In this document: positions 24,776-34,500 of the stretch, one piece after another
How the letters are laid out: the number at the start of each line of letters is the position of its first letter
How positions within the stretch are numbered: position 1 is the stretch's first letter
Assembly (NCBI GenBank): GCA_965249005.1
Contig: CBDFLD010000021.1
Span: 248,001-312,000 of the forward strand
Origin: CBDFLD01 sp965249005
Lineage (GTDB): Bacteria; Acidobacteriota; UBA6911
Length of the DNA stretch: 64,000 bases
Direction of reading: 5' to 3'
The notes under the pieces: generated by a model
Seen by the model: only the letters and a program-made list of their open reading frames with translations
Told to the model about the DNA's origin: nothing
Database searches by the model: none
Made by a program: the position numbers and the translations under genes

Positions 24776-25704
24776 ATTCTCGACCAAGCCGGCGCAGAAT
24801 CTGCTGATTTGACCGGATGGGCGGAAATGCGGTTGACAGCGTTTCCTACAGATCTGTCACGCACAAAAAACTGGGGGCACTGCGACTGAATCAGTTCTCT
24901 CGTGTGCATCTCGAAGCATGTATCGATGTCGTGAGAATAAAAGGTTTCAAATGCGTGGCATGACGCCGGGCCAAAAAGTTTCAATAGCCGGGCTTCTTGA
25001 ACTTCTGGTGCAAAAAACCGCACCTCTTTCTCCGGACTAAACTCAGGTCGCTTTCGGAAGGCGGGATGCCGTTGGAGTTCATCCTCGGTGTACTCGACAT
25101 AACCGGAGATGAGGTATTCTTGGCCATCACCTTCATTGAGCAAGTCGCTAAAAATCGATTTCAACAGGCTGTAGCTGGTTTTTATCCCAACACCGTTACG
25201 GCCACCGGCGTAGTGGCGCCACGTAAGGTCCGATGCACCTTCAGGTTCGACAACTGTCCAACATGACGCTGCTCCAAGCGGATATTTGACGCCCGAGGCG
25301 TTTGCGAACATTTGATGGACCTTTGCCCTAAAACGGTTATCCTCACCGTTGCTAAGACCGCTCTGGTTCATGTGATCTTTTAGGCCTTGTTTGTGCGCTA
25401 CAATTACGCCAGATGGAAAAGACCCGTCACGAGGATCGTCATAGCACCGAGGCGGCGACAAATAGATTCCGGGCCTCGCCAGGAAGCGAATGAACTTCTC
25501 GGGCGAGAGGATCCGTCCAACAACAGTTTCTTCTTCAGGTTCTATAGGCGGTTCGAATTGATATTGCTCCATTTGCCCTTGCAGCGTCGCCTCAAAGCGT
25601 TTCCTCTTCTTTTCGCAGGATCTGTCATTGCGCCATGACTCGAACGCTGCAATGACGTTCTTGTCCGGAGTAATTCTTGGGGGTTCGGTTTGGCTGCTAA
25701 GCAT
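24772..25704 (-). CDS. DUF2971-like protein
   Basis: 310 residues. The middle follows the DUF2971 pattern: KFIRFLARPGIYLSPPRCYDDPRDG near residue 75, ASCWT then LTWRHYAGGRNGVGIKTSYS (about 150-180), YVEYTEDE and, further on, RKRPEFSPEKEVRFF. DUF2971 proteins are soluble, widespread in islands and near phage-defence genes, and of unproven function. A role in defence here would be inference from location only. N- and C-terminal extensions have no recognised domain. Confidence 0.65.
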   Translation of the reverse strand: MLSSQTEPPRITPDKNVIAAFESWRNDRSCEKKRKRFEATLQGQMEQYQFEPPIEPEEETVVGRILSPEKFIRFLARPGIYLSPPRCYDDPRDGSFPSGVIVAHKQGLKDHMNQSGLSNGEDNRFRAKVHQMFANASGVKYPLGAASCWTVVEPEGASDLTWRHYAGGRNGVGIKTSYSLLKSIFSDLLNEGDGQEYLISGYVEYTEDELQRHPAFRKRPEFSPEKEVRFFAPEVQEARLLKLFGPASCHAFETFYSHDIDTCFEMHTRELIQSQCPQFFVRDRSVGNAVNRISAHPVKSADSAPAWSRI

Positions 25705-26072
25705 GAGTCATCGAGTTAGAGAACGACTTCTACGGTTTGCCTAACGTCGCCTGCCTTGCGTCCTGAAACAAGGAGCGCAGTTCAGGCGTAATCTGCGTAT
25801 ATTACCGGCCCATGGTACACATGCGCAATCTTGTCGTAACCGCTGTTGGTGCGGGCCAATTCTGGAAGCACATTATGCCAGGTAGTCGTCGCGCACGACC
25901 TCTCGTCTATTGGTCGAAACAGAAGAACGGTTCCTGACACCTTTCGTCTCCGCAACCATCGTCAAAGGAAGCCCAACCAACCTATAGTACAAGATATCAT
26001 CCGAATCGTCGGCCTAAGTCCGACAGGCTGCTAGCAAAAGAAAATTCTCCGGGAAATGGGTAAAGAGGGCAC
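25705..26072. other. Intergenic region, no gene recognised
   Basis: 368 bases between the divergent DUF2971-like and DUF4238 genes. It must hold their promoters. Only short ORFs without domain or ribosome binding site are present. The DUF4238 gene has an AGAGGG site shortly before its ATG. Confidence 0.35.
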
Positions 26073-26867
26073 ATGCGCCAACACTACATACCACGATGGC
26101 TGCTGCAGAACTTCGTGGATAAAACCGGGAAAATGTATGCGTTTGTCAAATTGAACCCATCCGGCGGGATTTTCCGGACCCGGCCTGAAAATTTGATGGC
26201 AGAGACAAATCTGTACGAACTTCAGGGTGTCGTTGAGCCGGATCAGGGGGCGATAGAGAGTGAATTTGCGAACCTTGAAGCTAAGGCAAAACCGATAGCA
26301 GACAAGATCATCTGCGCCGTGCGAAATGGTGAATGCCCTCATCTCGACCCTGGAGAGAAATCAACTTGGGATGAGTTTTACGCTAGGACCTTTTTACGCG
26401 CAAAGACGATTAACGTAAGGAATGAGATTTATCGTGATGTGGAAGAGAGAACCGAATCCTTAAAAGTCTTAGCCCCGTCTTTACCCACCATTAACAACCC
26501 GGGATTCGTAAAGAACACCACTCACAATGCCGTAAGAGAGGTGTCCTCCGCTCCGTTCATCCCCGAGCTTCTCAAAACTTCGGCGGCAGGGGGACTTAGA
26601 ATTGGACGAATTCTCGAAGCCAACAGGAGTTTAGTCATTGGCAGCGTTGCAATTGCGATCGTGCATCACCGGCGCGTCCGTCATGCGTGGCTTCCTCTCT
26701 CACATGATGTGGCTGTCACCCCATTTAATGGTGTTGGAAACGAAGAGCTCTTCGACTTGGCCGATCGTGAAATCAGAGCCATCAACGAGGCATCTTATCG
26801 GGGAAGCCACATCGTTGGTGCACATTCCCTACAGATTTTGTGCTCACTCGTTAAGCGATACGGTTAG
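26073..26867 (+). CDS. DUF4238 family protein
   Basis: 264 residues. The N-terminal HYIPRWLLQNFVDKTGKMYAF is the DUF4238 signature; the rest alternates helices with a conserved R-A-K-T-I-N segment and a C-terminal DVAVTPFNG...NRSL-like block. DUF4238 proteins are cytoplasmic, about 260-350 residues, of unknown function, and frequent in accessory regions. It stands alone, with SRAP remnant DNA on its 3' side. Confidence 0.72.
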   Translation: MRQHYIPRWLLQNFVDKTGKMYAFVKLNPSGGIFRTRPENLMAETNLYELQGVVEPDQGAIESEFANLEAKAKPIADKIICAVRNGECPHLDPGEKSTWDEFYARTFLRAKTINVRNEIYRDVEERTESLKVLAPSLPTINNPGFVKNTTHNAVREVSSAPFIPELLKTSAAGGLRIGRILEANRSLVIGSVAIAIVHHRRVRHAWLPLSHDVAVTPFNGVGNEELFDLADREIRAINEASYRGSHIVGAHSLQILCSLVKRYG

Positions 26868-26939
26868 TTCTGCACCTAGCTGAGAAGGTTCAATCGCGTT
26901 GCAGCGCGAAACGCTCGGCATCCCCGCGTGGTAACGGGG

Positions 26940-27121
26940 CTGCAGCCGGGACCGCTGGAGCAAGGACGGAGAATCCCTGGAGTCCTTCGTCATCATCACG
27001 ACGACAGCCGCCCCAGCGCTGGCCGACATCCACTATCGGCGGCCGGCGATCATAGACTCCGACCTGTTCGACGACTGGCTCGACCCGACGTCGCCGGTGC
27101 CAAAGCTCCTCGACGGATGGC
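26940..27121 (+). pseudogene. SRAP remnant 2, middle part
   Basis: The bases align with 24050-24230 of the first SRAP remnant: KDGESLESFVIITTTAAPAL then ADIHYRRPAIIDSDLFDDWL. The coding frame is open only over this fragment. The matching 3' part of the gene resumes at about 27440, so a 320-bp piece carrying the small gene at 27170 interrupts it. Confidence 0.75.
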
Positions 27122-27169
27122 TCAATTGTAACGGATCGGCAAGAGTTACATCACAAAGGAGGTTTCAAT

Positions 27170-27418
27170 ATGGAATGGATAATGTACTTGGTTAAGGAAA
27201 CAGACGACGGTAAATTGAATGTTTCGAAGTGGTCGAATTCTTATGCGACACGCGATGAATTGCTTCAGAAAATGGTGAAACAAGAGTCCAGCATGAGAAG
27301 AGAACTTGCCCGCGTAGGAAAAGGCGCTTGGTTCGGCTTTACAGCTACCCCAGTATCGACGGACGAGCTGCTGTATGACCCCGGCCTTCCGAACAAACTA
27401 GAAAGATACGATCCATAG
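27170..27418 (+). CDS. Small hypothetical protein
   Basis: 82 residues, mixed charge, no membrane segment or known motif. AAAGGAGG ends 7 bases before the ATG, one of the best ribosome binding sites in the island, which supports a real gene. It lies in the piece of DNA inserted in SRAP remnant 2. Confidence 0.55.
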   Translation: MEWIMYLVKETDDGKLNVSKWSNSYATRDELLQKMVKQESSMRRELARVGKGAWFGFTATPVSTDELLYDPGLPNKLERYDP

Positions 27419-27439
27419 ATCCGCGTGACCCGAGCGAAT

Positions 27440-27535
27440 ACCACTAGGAAATGGCCGATGCGAGCGACACGCCGTCATCACTAGGGTGACCAGCGTCCAG
27501 AACGACGACCCGAAGATCCTGGCCCGCGCGGGCGA
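27440..27535 (+). pseudogene. SRAP remnant 2, 3' end
   Basis: Bases encode RRAVITRVTSVQNDDPKILA in pieces, matching the end of the first SRAP remnant (RRAVSTRVNRVGNDDPDILV). It is followed by DNA that also follows SRAP remnant 3 at 36070-36240. Confidence 0.7.
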
Positions 27536-27730
27536 GGGGGCTATTCTGATCCGACGGGCGGAAGTCCGCTTAACAGCAGTTCCGCCTTGATTTTGGTTGA
27601 TCGTGAAAAGGGAAATCGGCAACAACGGCGCTTCCGCCTCTCGCGAGCCGAAAGAATTTCGTAAGTACTTGAAGAAGAGGGAGTAATTCTCCAGGTCCAA
27701 ACGGTGAGTGGTTATGAAGAGGGTTGCGCA

Positions 27731-27959
27731 AGGGAAGCCAATTTTTCGATCGCCAACTTAGGCGACTCGATAGTTAAAGACAGGCCCCGGAGGGTAACCA
27801 CTCCGGGGCTTCGTCGTATCTAGCTATTTTTCAAGCAGTTACGCCCCCTCCTACATGCTCCCGGATTCTCCGGTTAGGAAAATCCGCCTGGGGTGCCTTG
27901 TGCAACCAGGGGGGTTGCGCCCACCCCGCGTTTTCGTTTACGGATTCTCCGATTCTCCG
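27731..27959 (+). repeat. Diverged direct repeat, copy C
   Basis: Same order of blocks as repeats A and B: GGAAGCCAA, a terminator hairpin with compensatory changes, GTCGTATCT, CGGATTCTCCGGTT, GCAACC...GGGGTTGCGC, CGTTTACGGATTCTCC. Roughly two thirds identical by eye. The 26 bases before it (27702-27727) match 36219-36244 exactly or nearly so, but not the tRNA side. Likely an old attachment site between two tandem elements. Confidence 0.65.
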
Positions 27960-28175
27960 TCGCCTGGGTCTACACGGTCGAGGCGATTCGCATCAAGCGA
28001 CGCAGGATCGTGTCCGGCTGCTGGCCTCAGTAGCGGCCCGTCACCCCCGCCATCGCCGAGGAGCGCCCTTTCCCAGCGTGCCTCATCCCGATCATGGCAA
28101 GGCTTTAGATTGACCACGGAGCTAAGTTTCATGTACTCTACCATTTTCACTGTTTTTCTTCAAATTAGGAACCCG

Positions 28176-28502
28176 GTGAAGCTGGCTGCTCAAGAAGGCT
28201 GGGTCGGTATCGCCGAGGTCGCCGCGCATCTGCAGGTGACTACGGTGTCCATTTACCGCTGGGTCGCCGCGAAAGGCTTTCCCGCTCGCCGGGTGGGACG
28301 GTTGCTGCGCTTCAGGCTCTCGGAAGTGGACGAGTGGGTGAAGGCCGGCGGAGACGAATCGGGGACTAGCGCTTCGGACAAGAAGGCAGATACGAGACCC
28401 AGTACAATGGCTGAAACAGAACAAGGAGGGCCCCCAACTTTGTTGACGCGCCAATCTGCGAAGAAAAATCCTGACCGGACCGCTCGGATATTCAGGGCGT
28501 GA
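28176..28502 (+). CDS. Excisionase-family (HTH_17) DNA-binding protein
   Basis: 108 residues from the GTG at 28176 (TTAGGA lies 6 bases upstream; the frame is open far beyond but without coding character). Residues 9-60 form a helix-turn-helix with wing: GIAEVAAHLQVTTVSIYRWV then PARRVGRLLRFRLSEVDEWV, the pattern of phage excisionases and MerR-like HTH_17 proteins. It is the first gene of island module 2 and its stop overlaps the start of the giant adhesin gene (TGATG), so the two are translationally coupled. It may control excision of the module or expression of the adhesin. Confidence 0.75.
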   Translation: MKLAAQEGWVGIAEVAAHLQVTTVSIYRWVAAKGFPARRVGRLLRFRLSEVDEWVKAGGDESGTSASDKKADTRPSTMAETEQGGPPTLLTRQSAKKNPDRTARIFRA

Positions 28503-31500
28503 TGCGGAGCAAAGACCCGCGGCTGACAATCATCGGCGTATTCCTCGCCGCCGCGACGCTAATGCTTGGCTTTCCGGCGCCAGCGCACGCCCAGACCGTG
28601 CTCGTGAGCAACACGGGCCAATCTAACGCCGGTCAGACATCCGTAAATCCCAGTGACCATGCTCAGGGGTTCACCACGGGCCAGAATACACTGGGCTACT
28701 CCTTGACAAGTATCGAGTTGGGCGTAGGCGTGGCTTCGGGTAGCGGAACCCTGACGGTAACGGTGAGGGGTGACGACGGATCGGGCGATCCGGGGGGCAA
28801 TACGTTATATACCTTGAACAACCCGGCCAACGTGGCGGCGGGACTCCGAACGTTCACCGCCCCTGCCGGTGCCAGTCTGAGTGCAAACACCCAATACTTC
28901 GTGCAAATGGTTTTCGCGCCTAACGGCAGTGCTAGTTACCCCCAATGGGACAATACGACATCTAGCCTCCAAGATTCCGGTTCGGCCATCGGGTGGAGCA
29001 TCAGGAATGGACGCCACGTGCGCACCCCGGGCTCAACCGGGTGGGGTTCGATTAATTTCACTGTGTTACAAATCAGGGTCAATGGGCAAATTCGCGCCCC
29101 GGCCGCCCCAATGAACCTCTCGGCCACGCCGGATGACGGCCAGGTCACTCTGTCCTGGACCAATCCGGCCAACAACACCATCACGAAGTACCAGTATCGC
29201 CGGAAAACAGACACGGGGACCTACGGCAGCTGGACCGACATCCCCAACAGCGGTGACACCACGACCAGCTACACCGTGACCGGCCTGACCAACGGCACCC
29301 AGTACACGTTTGGGGTGCGGGCGGTGAACGCTGGCGGTAACGGCGCGGCATCCACCGTGACCGCCACGCCTGCACCGGTGCCGGCCGCCCCGACGAATCT
29401 CGAGGCCGAGGTACGTGACAGACGGATCGGTCTTACCTGGGACGATCCGGGCGACAGCACAATCGACGAGTACGAGTACAGCACCGACGGTGGCTCCTTC
29501 AGCGTCATCAGCGGCAGCGATGACACCACGACCAGCTACACCGTGACCGGTCTGACCAACGGCACCCAGTACACGTTTGCGGTGCGTGCGGTGAATAATA
29601 CCGATGACGGCGTGGAATCCACCGTGACGGCCACTCCACTGTGGCCCGCGCCGACCGGTTTGGTGGCGACGGCGGGCCAGGGTCGGGTCACCCTGGAGTG
29701 GAATAACGGCCACGCCGGCATCGGCGATTATTTTACCTATGCCAGAGGCAGCGACATCGTGGATAGAACCAAATTCCTTCCTCGCAGATCGGGTTCGACG
29801 ACGACCGACATCGTTTATCCACTGACCAACGGCATCCTGTACACCTTCAGCGTGCGGGCGCTGCACGGCAAGGAATCACCCACCGTGACGGCCAGACCGG
29901 TGTCCATGCCGGCCCCGGACAACCTCTCGGCCACCGAGGGTGACGACCGCCAGACCACTCTGTCCTGGAGCGATCCGGGCGACGACTCGATCTACAAGTA
30001 CCAGGTCAGCATCGACAATGGCACGACCTTCACCGACATCAGCGGCAGCAGCAAGAGCACTACCGCTACCATCGTGGCCGGTCTGACCAACGGCACCGGG
30101 TACACGCTGGCGGTGCGCGGGGTGAACTGGTGGGGTTACGGCGCGGCATCCACCGCGACTGCCACGCCACTGTGGCCCGCGCCGGCTAATCTGGTGGCGA
30201 CGCCGGACGACAGCCGAATCTACCTGGAGTGGGACACGAACCCCGGGATCACCGATTATCGGGCAGACGTCTCGTCCGGCAGTTCGGTGAACGCGCCGGC
30301 CGGTTCGGGGTCGAAGACGATCGCTGCCATTGCCTCGCTGATCAACGGCACCGAATACACCTTCACGGTGCTGGCGACACAGGGCACCGCGGACAGCAGC
30401 TGGCCAGCAGCCGTGAACGCCACGCCGATGGCGGTCTTGCCGGACGCCCCGACGAACCTCTCGGCCACGCCGAGTAACGGCAAGGTCACGCTGTCCTGGG
30501 ACGATCCGGGCAACAACACAATCACCAAGTACCAGGTCAGCAGGGATGGTGGCACGTCCTTCACCGACATCAGCAACAGCGGTGCGACCACCACCACCAC
30601 CACCGTGACCGGACTGACCAACGGCACCCAGTACACGTTTGCGGTGCGTGCGGTGAATACTACCGGTGACGGCGCGGCAGCCACCACGACCGCCACGCCG
30701 GTCAACGACGCCCCCACGGCTTCCGCCAAGACGGTGTCCATGGACGAGGACACGGCGTACATCTTTAAGGAGGACGACTTCGGCTTCGCGAGCGTCAAAT
30801 CCGGCGCCACACTGGGGCACGTGAAGATCACCGCACTGCCCGGGCCGAACCAGGGGACGCTGTCGGTTGGCGGCACGGCCATCGCCAGTGTCACCACGCC
30901 CAGGCAGGTGACAAAGACCGGGCTCGATGCCGGCAATCTCACGTACACCCCGCCGGCCAACGCCAACGGCGCCGCTTTCGCGACGTTCGACTTCAAGGTC
31001 AATGACGGCGTGGCCGATAGCGACATGGCATACACCATCACCATTAACGTGAATGCCGTGAACGACCCCATCACGGGTTCCGATAAGACGGTGTCCACGG
31101 ACGAGGACACGGCGTACATCTTTAAGGAGGCGGACTTCGCCTTCTCGGACGTCGACGCCGGCGCCACGCTGAACCACGTGAAGATCACCGCACTGCCCGG
31201 GCCGAACCAGGGGACGCTGTCGGTTGGCGGCACGGCCATCGCCAGTGTCAGCCCACCCCGGCAGGTGACGAAGGCCGAGCTCGACGGCGGCGATCTTACG
31301 TACACCCCGCCAACCAACGCCAACGGCGCCGCTTTCGCGACGTTCGACTTCAAGGTCAGTGACGGCACGGACGACAGCGACGATGAGTACACCCTCACCA
31401 TTGACGTGAATGCCGTGAACGACCCGCCGGTGGCGATAACTGACACCGCCGAGACCAGCGAGAACATTCCCGTCGTCATTGGCGTGTTGGAAAACGACTC

Positions 31501-34500
31501 GGACGTGGACCCGGGGACTGCCCTCCGCGTGGTCGAGGTGGGGTTCCCGACGGCCCCGAACAACGGGACCGCCGCGATCAACACCAACGCGACCACCGTC
31601 ACCTATACGCCCAACGCCAACGTCACCGGCACCGACACGTTTAGCTACGCCGTCACGGACGGGATCGCCACGGCCAACGTACCGGTGACCGTGACGATCC
31701 TTCAGAGCGGCGCCAACGCGAACCTGTCGAACCTGACGATCTCTTCGGGGACGCTGACACCGAATTTCGCCGCGACGACCACGAGCTACGCCGTCACCGT
31801 GGAGACCCCTACAGGCAGTGTGCAGGTGACGCCGACGACGGCAGACGCCCAAGCGACGGTGACGGTGAACGGCGCGCTGGTGGACAGTGGGACTGCCAGC
31901 AGCGAGATCCCCTTGTCGGCCGTGGACGAACCCACCCACATCCCCGTCGAAGTGACGGCCCAGAACAACACGACCAAGACCTACACCATTACGGTGACCC
32001 AAAGGCTCAGCAACAATGCGAACCTGTCGGGACTGACCATCTCTTCGGGGACGCTGACGCCGGTGTTCGCCGTGGGCACCACGGACTATGGGGTCGACGT
32101 CGGGAACGCCGTGACCAGCGTGACGGTGACGCCGACCACGGAGCACGCCGACGCGACGGTGACGGTGAACGGCGCGCTGGTGGACAGTGGGACTGCCAGC
32201 AGCGAGATCCCCTTGTCGGCCGTGGACGAACCCACCCACATCCCCGTCGAAGTGACGGCCCAGAACAACACGACCAAGACCTACACCATTACGGTGACCC
32301 AAAGGCTCAGCAACAATGCGAACCTGTCGGGACTGACCATCTCTTCGGGGACGCTGACGCCGGTGTTCGCCGTGGGCACCACGGACTATGGGGTCGACGT
32401 CGGGAACGCCGTGACCAGCGTGACGGTGACGCCGACCACGGAGCACGCCGACGCGACGGTGACGGTGAACGGCGCGCTGGTTCCCAGAGGAACTGCCAGC
32501 AGCGAGATCCCCTTGTCGGCCGTGGACGAACCCACCCACATCCCCGTCGAAGTGACGGCCGCGAACGGGATGGCCACCAAGGCCTACGCCATCGAGGTCC
32601 GCCGGGCCGAGGACGAGACCAGACCGAGGGTAGAGATTCAGACGGAGGCGTCGGCCCCGGTGGGCGGTGCCTTCGAGGTGACGATCCGCTTTTCCGAGAG
32701 CGTGCTTGGCTTCACCCTCACGGATATTGGTGTGAGCAACGGGACGGCGTCGAATTTCAACAGGGTGTCCTCACGGGCTTACACGGTGACGATCACGCCG
32801 GAAGCAACCGGTGAGGTCAGGGTGGAGGTGGGATCGAACGTGGCCGAGGACGCGGCCGGCAACGGCAACCGGGCGGCAGAGCCTTTGGTGATCGAGGCGG
32901 ATCTGACGGGACCGGAAGTGGAGATCACCAGCGAGGCCATGGGAGCGGTGAACGGCGCGTTCGAGGTGACGATCACCTTTAGTGAGGCGGTGACGGGTTT
33001 CGAGCAGAGCGAGATCACGGTGACGAATGGGACGGTAAGCAGCTTCAGCGGTTCGGGGACGAGCTACACGGTGGAGATCACCCCCTCGGAGAGCGGTAAG
33101 GTGACCGTGGAGGTTGGGGCGGACGTGGCTGAGGACGCGGCTGGCAACGGCAACCAGGCGGCAGGGCCGTTCATCATCGAGGCGGACCTGGAGCAGCCGG
33201 AGGTAACGATCGAAGGACCGACGGAGCCGGTGGGAATGGCGGGGTTCGAAGTGACGATCGCCTTCTCGGAGCCGGTGGAGGGTTTTGAGCCGGAAGATAT
33301 CCAGGTCAGCAACGGGATGGTGGCGGACTTCACCGAGGTGTCATCGAGTGAGTATCGAGCCACGATCAAGCCGGCTGAGGCGGGGCAGCCGGTCGTGGTG
33401 GAGGTCCCCGAGGAGGTGGCCGAGGACGGGGCCGGCAACGGCAACCGGGCGGCGGAGGCCTTCGAAGTGGAGACGAAGCTGGCAGTGAGCTACCAGGAGG
33501 AGAGCTACACGGCGAGGGAAGGTGGGGAGACGGTGACGGTGACGGTGAAGCTGAGCCAGGGCTGGGACGAGGAGCTGGTGATCCCGATCCGGGTGACGCG
33601 GCCGGAGACGACGGAAGTCGCCGACTATACCCTCGATGGTTTGGAGGAGTGGGATGCCCAGGAGGGCACCGGGACGCTCACCTTCCAGGCCGAGGAAACG
33701 GAACAGATATTGAGGATCGCAGCCAACCATGATGGGGACGGGGACGACGAGACGGTGGAGTTGGGATTTGGGGAGTTGCCGGAGATAGTAATGGCCGGGG
33801 AACTGGCGGTGGCGACGGTGACGCTGGAGGACAAGGGACTGGTGGAGCTGAAGGTGAGCTTTGGGCAGACGGAGTACCAGATTAGGGAAGGCCAGCAGGC
33901 CGACATCGAGGTGACCGTCTCACCGGCAGCGGACCGGCGGGTGGAAGTGCCCCTGGTGGTGGCGCCTAAAGGAGGGGCCACCGACGAGGACTACAGTGGA
34001 GTGCCGTCGAAGGTGGTGTTTGAGGAAGGCGAGAGTCAGGGGACGATTTCCGTCGCGGTGCTGGCGGATGAAGTGAATGATCCTGGGGAGGGGATCGTGC
34101 TGAGCTTGGGCGAGTTACCAGAGGCGGTCCGTGCAGGAGAGATCCCGGAGACCACCGTGAACTTTACCCAGCGGCGCACGGCGGAGCAGTTCTCGCAAAC
34201 GCTGGAGGTGGCGCTGGCGGTGATGGCGCGCACGATGGGGGAGAGTGCGCAGACGGCCATTGAGGGTCGCTTCGAGCGGCATCGGCAGTGGAGTCGGCTG
34301 GGGGCAGCCGGAGGAGCGGTGTCGACAGCGCAGCCGGGAAGCGACAATAGCGCCACGGGTCTGGGTGAGGGAGAATCGCAGCGGATAGGCAGCGAGAGCC
34401 TCGAGGGCGCCGGCAGGAGAAGAGCCGAAGGCCCGGTAGTGCCGAGCGCTGGGGGCGGGGCCGGGGCCCGAGCAGTGATGGGATCGAGTGGGGAGTCGGG

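Noticed and set aside
27855..28175. N-terminal extension of the HTH protein (open frame from 27855)
   Set aside because: The extension reads through repeat C and is Ser/Pro/Arg-rich without coding character; a ribosome binding site supports GTG 28176.
29876..32539. 887-codon minus-strand ORF over the adhesin
   Set aside because: Arg/Gly/His-rich repetitive translation mirrors the adhesin repeats; the plus-strand frame has a signal peptide and domains.
31715..32614. Possible CRISPR or satellite array
   Set aside because: Period is 300 bp, in frame and coding; no short repeat-spacer structure. No CRISPR array was seen anywhere in the window.
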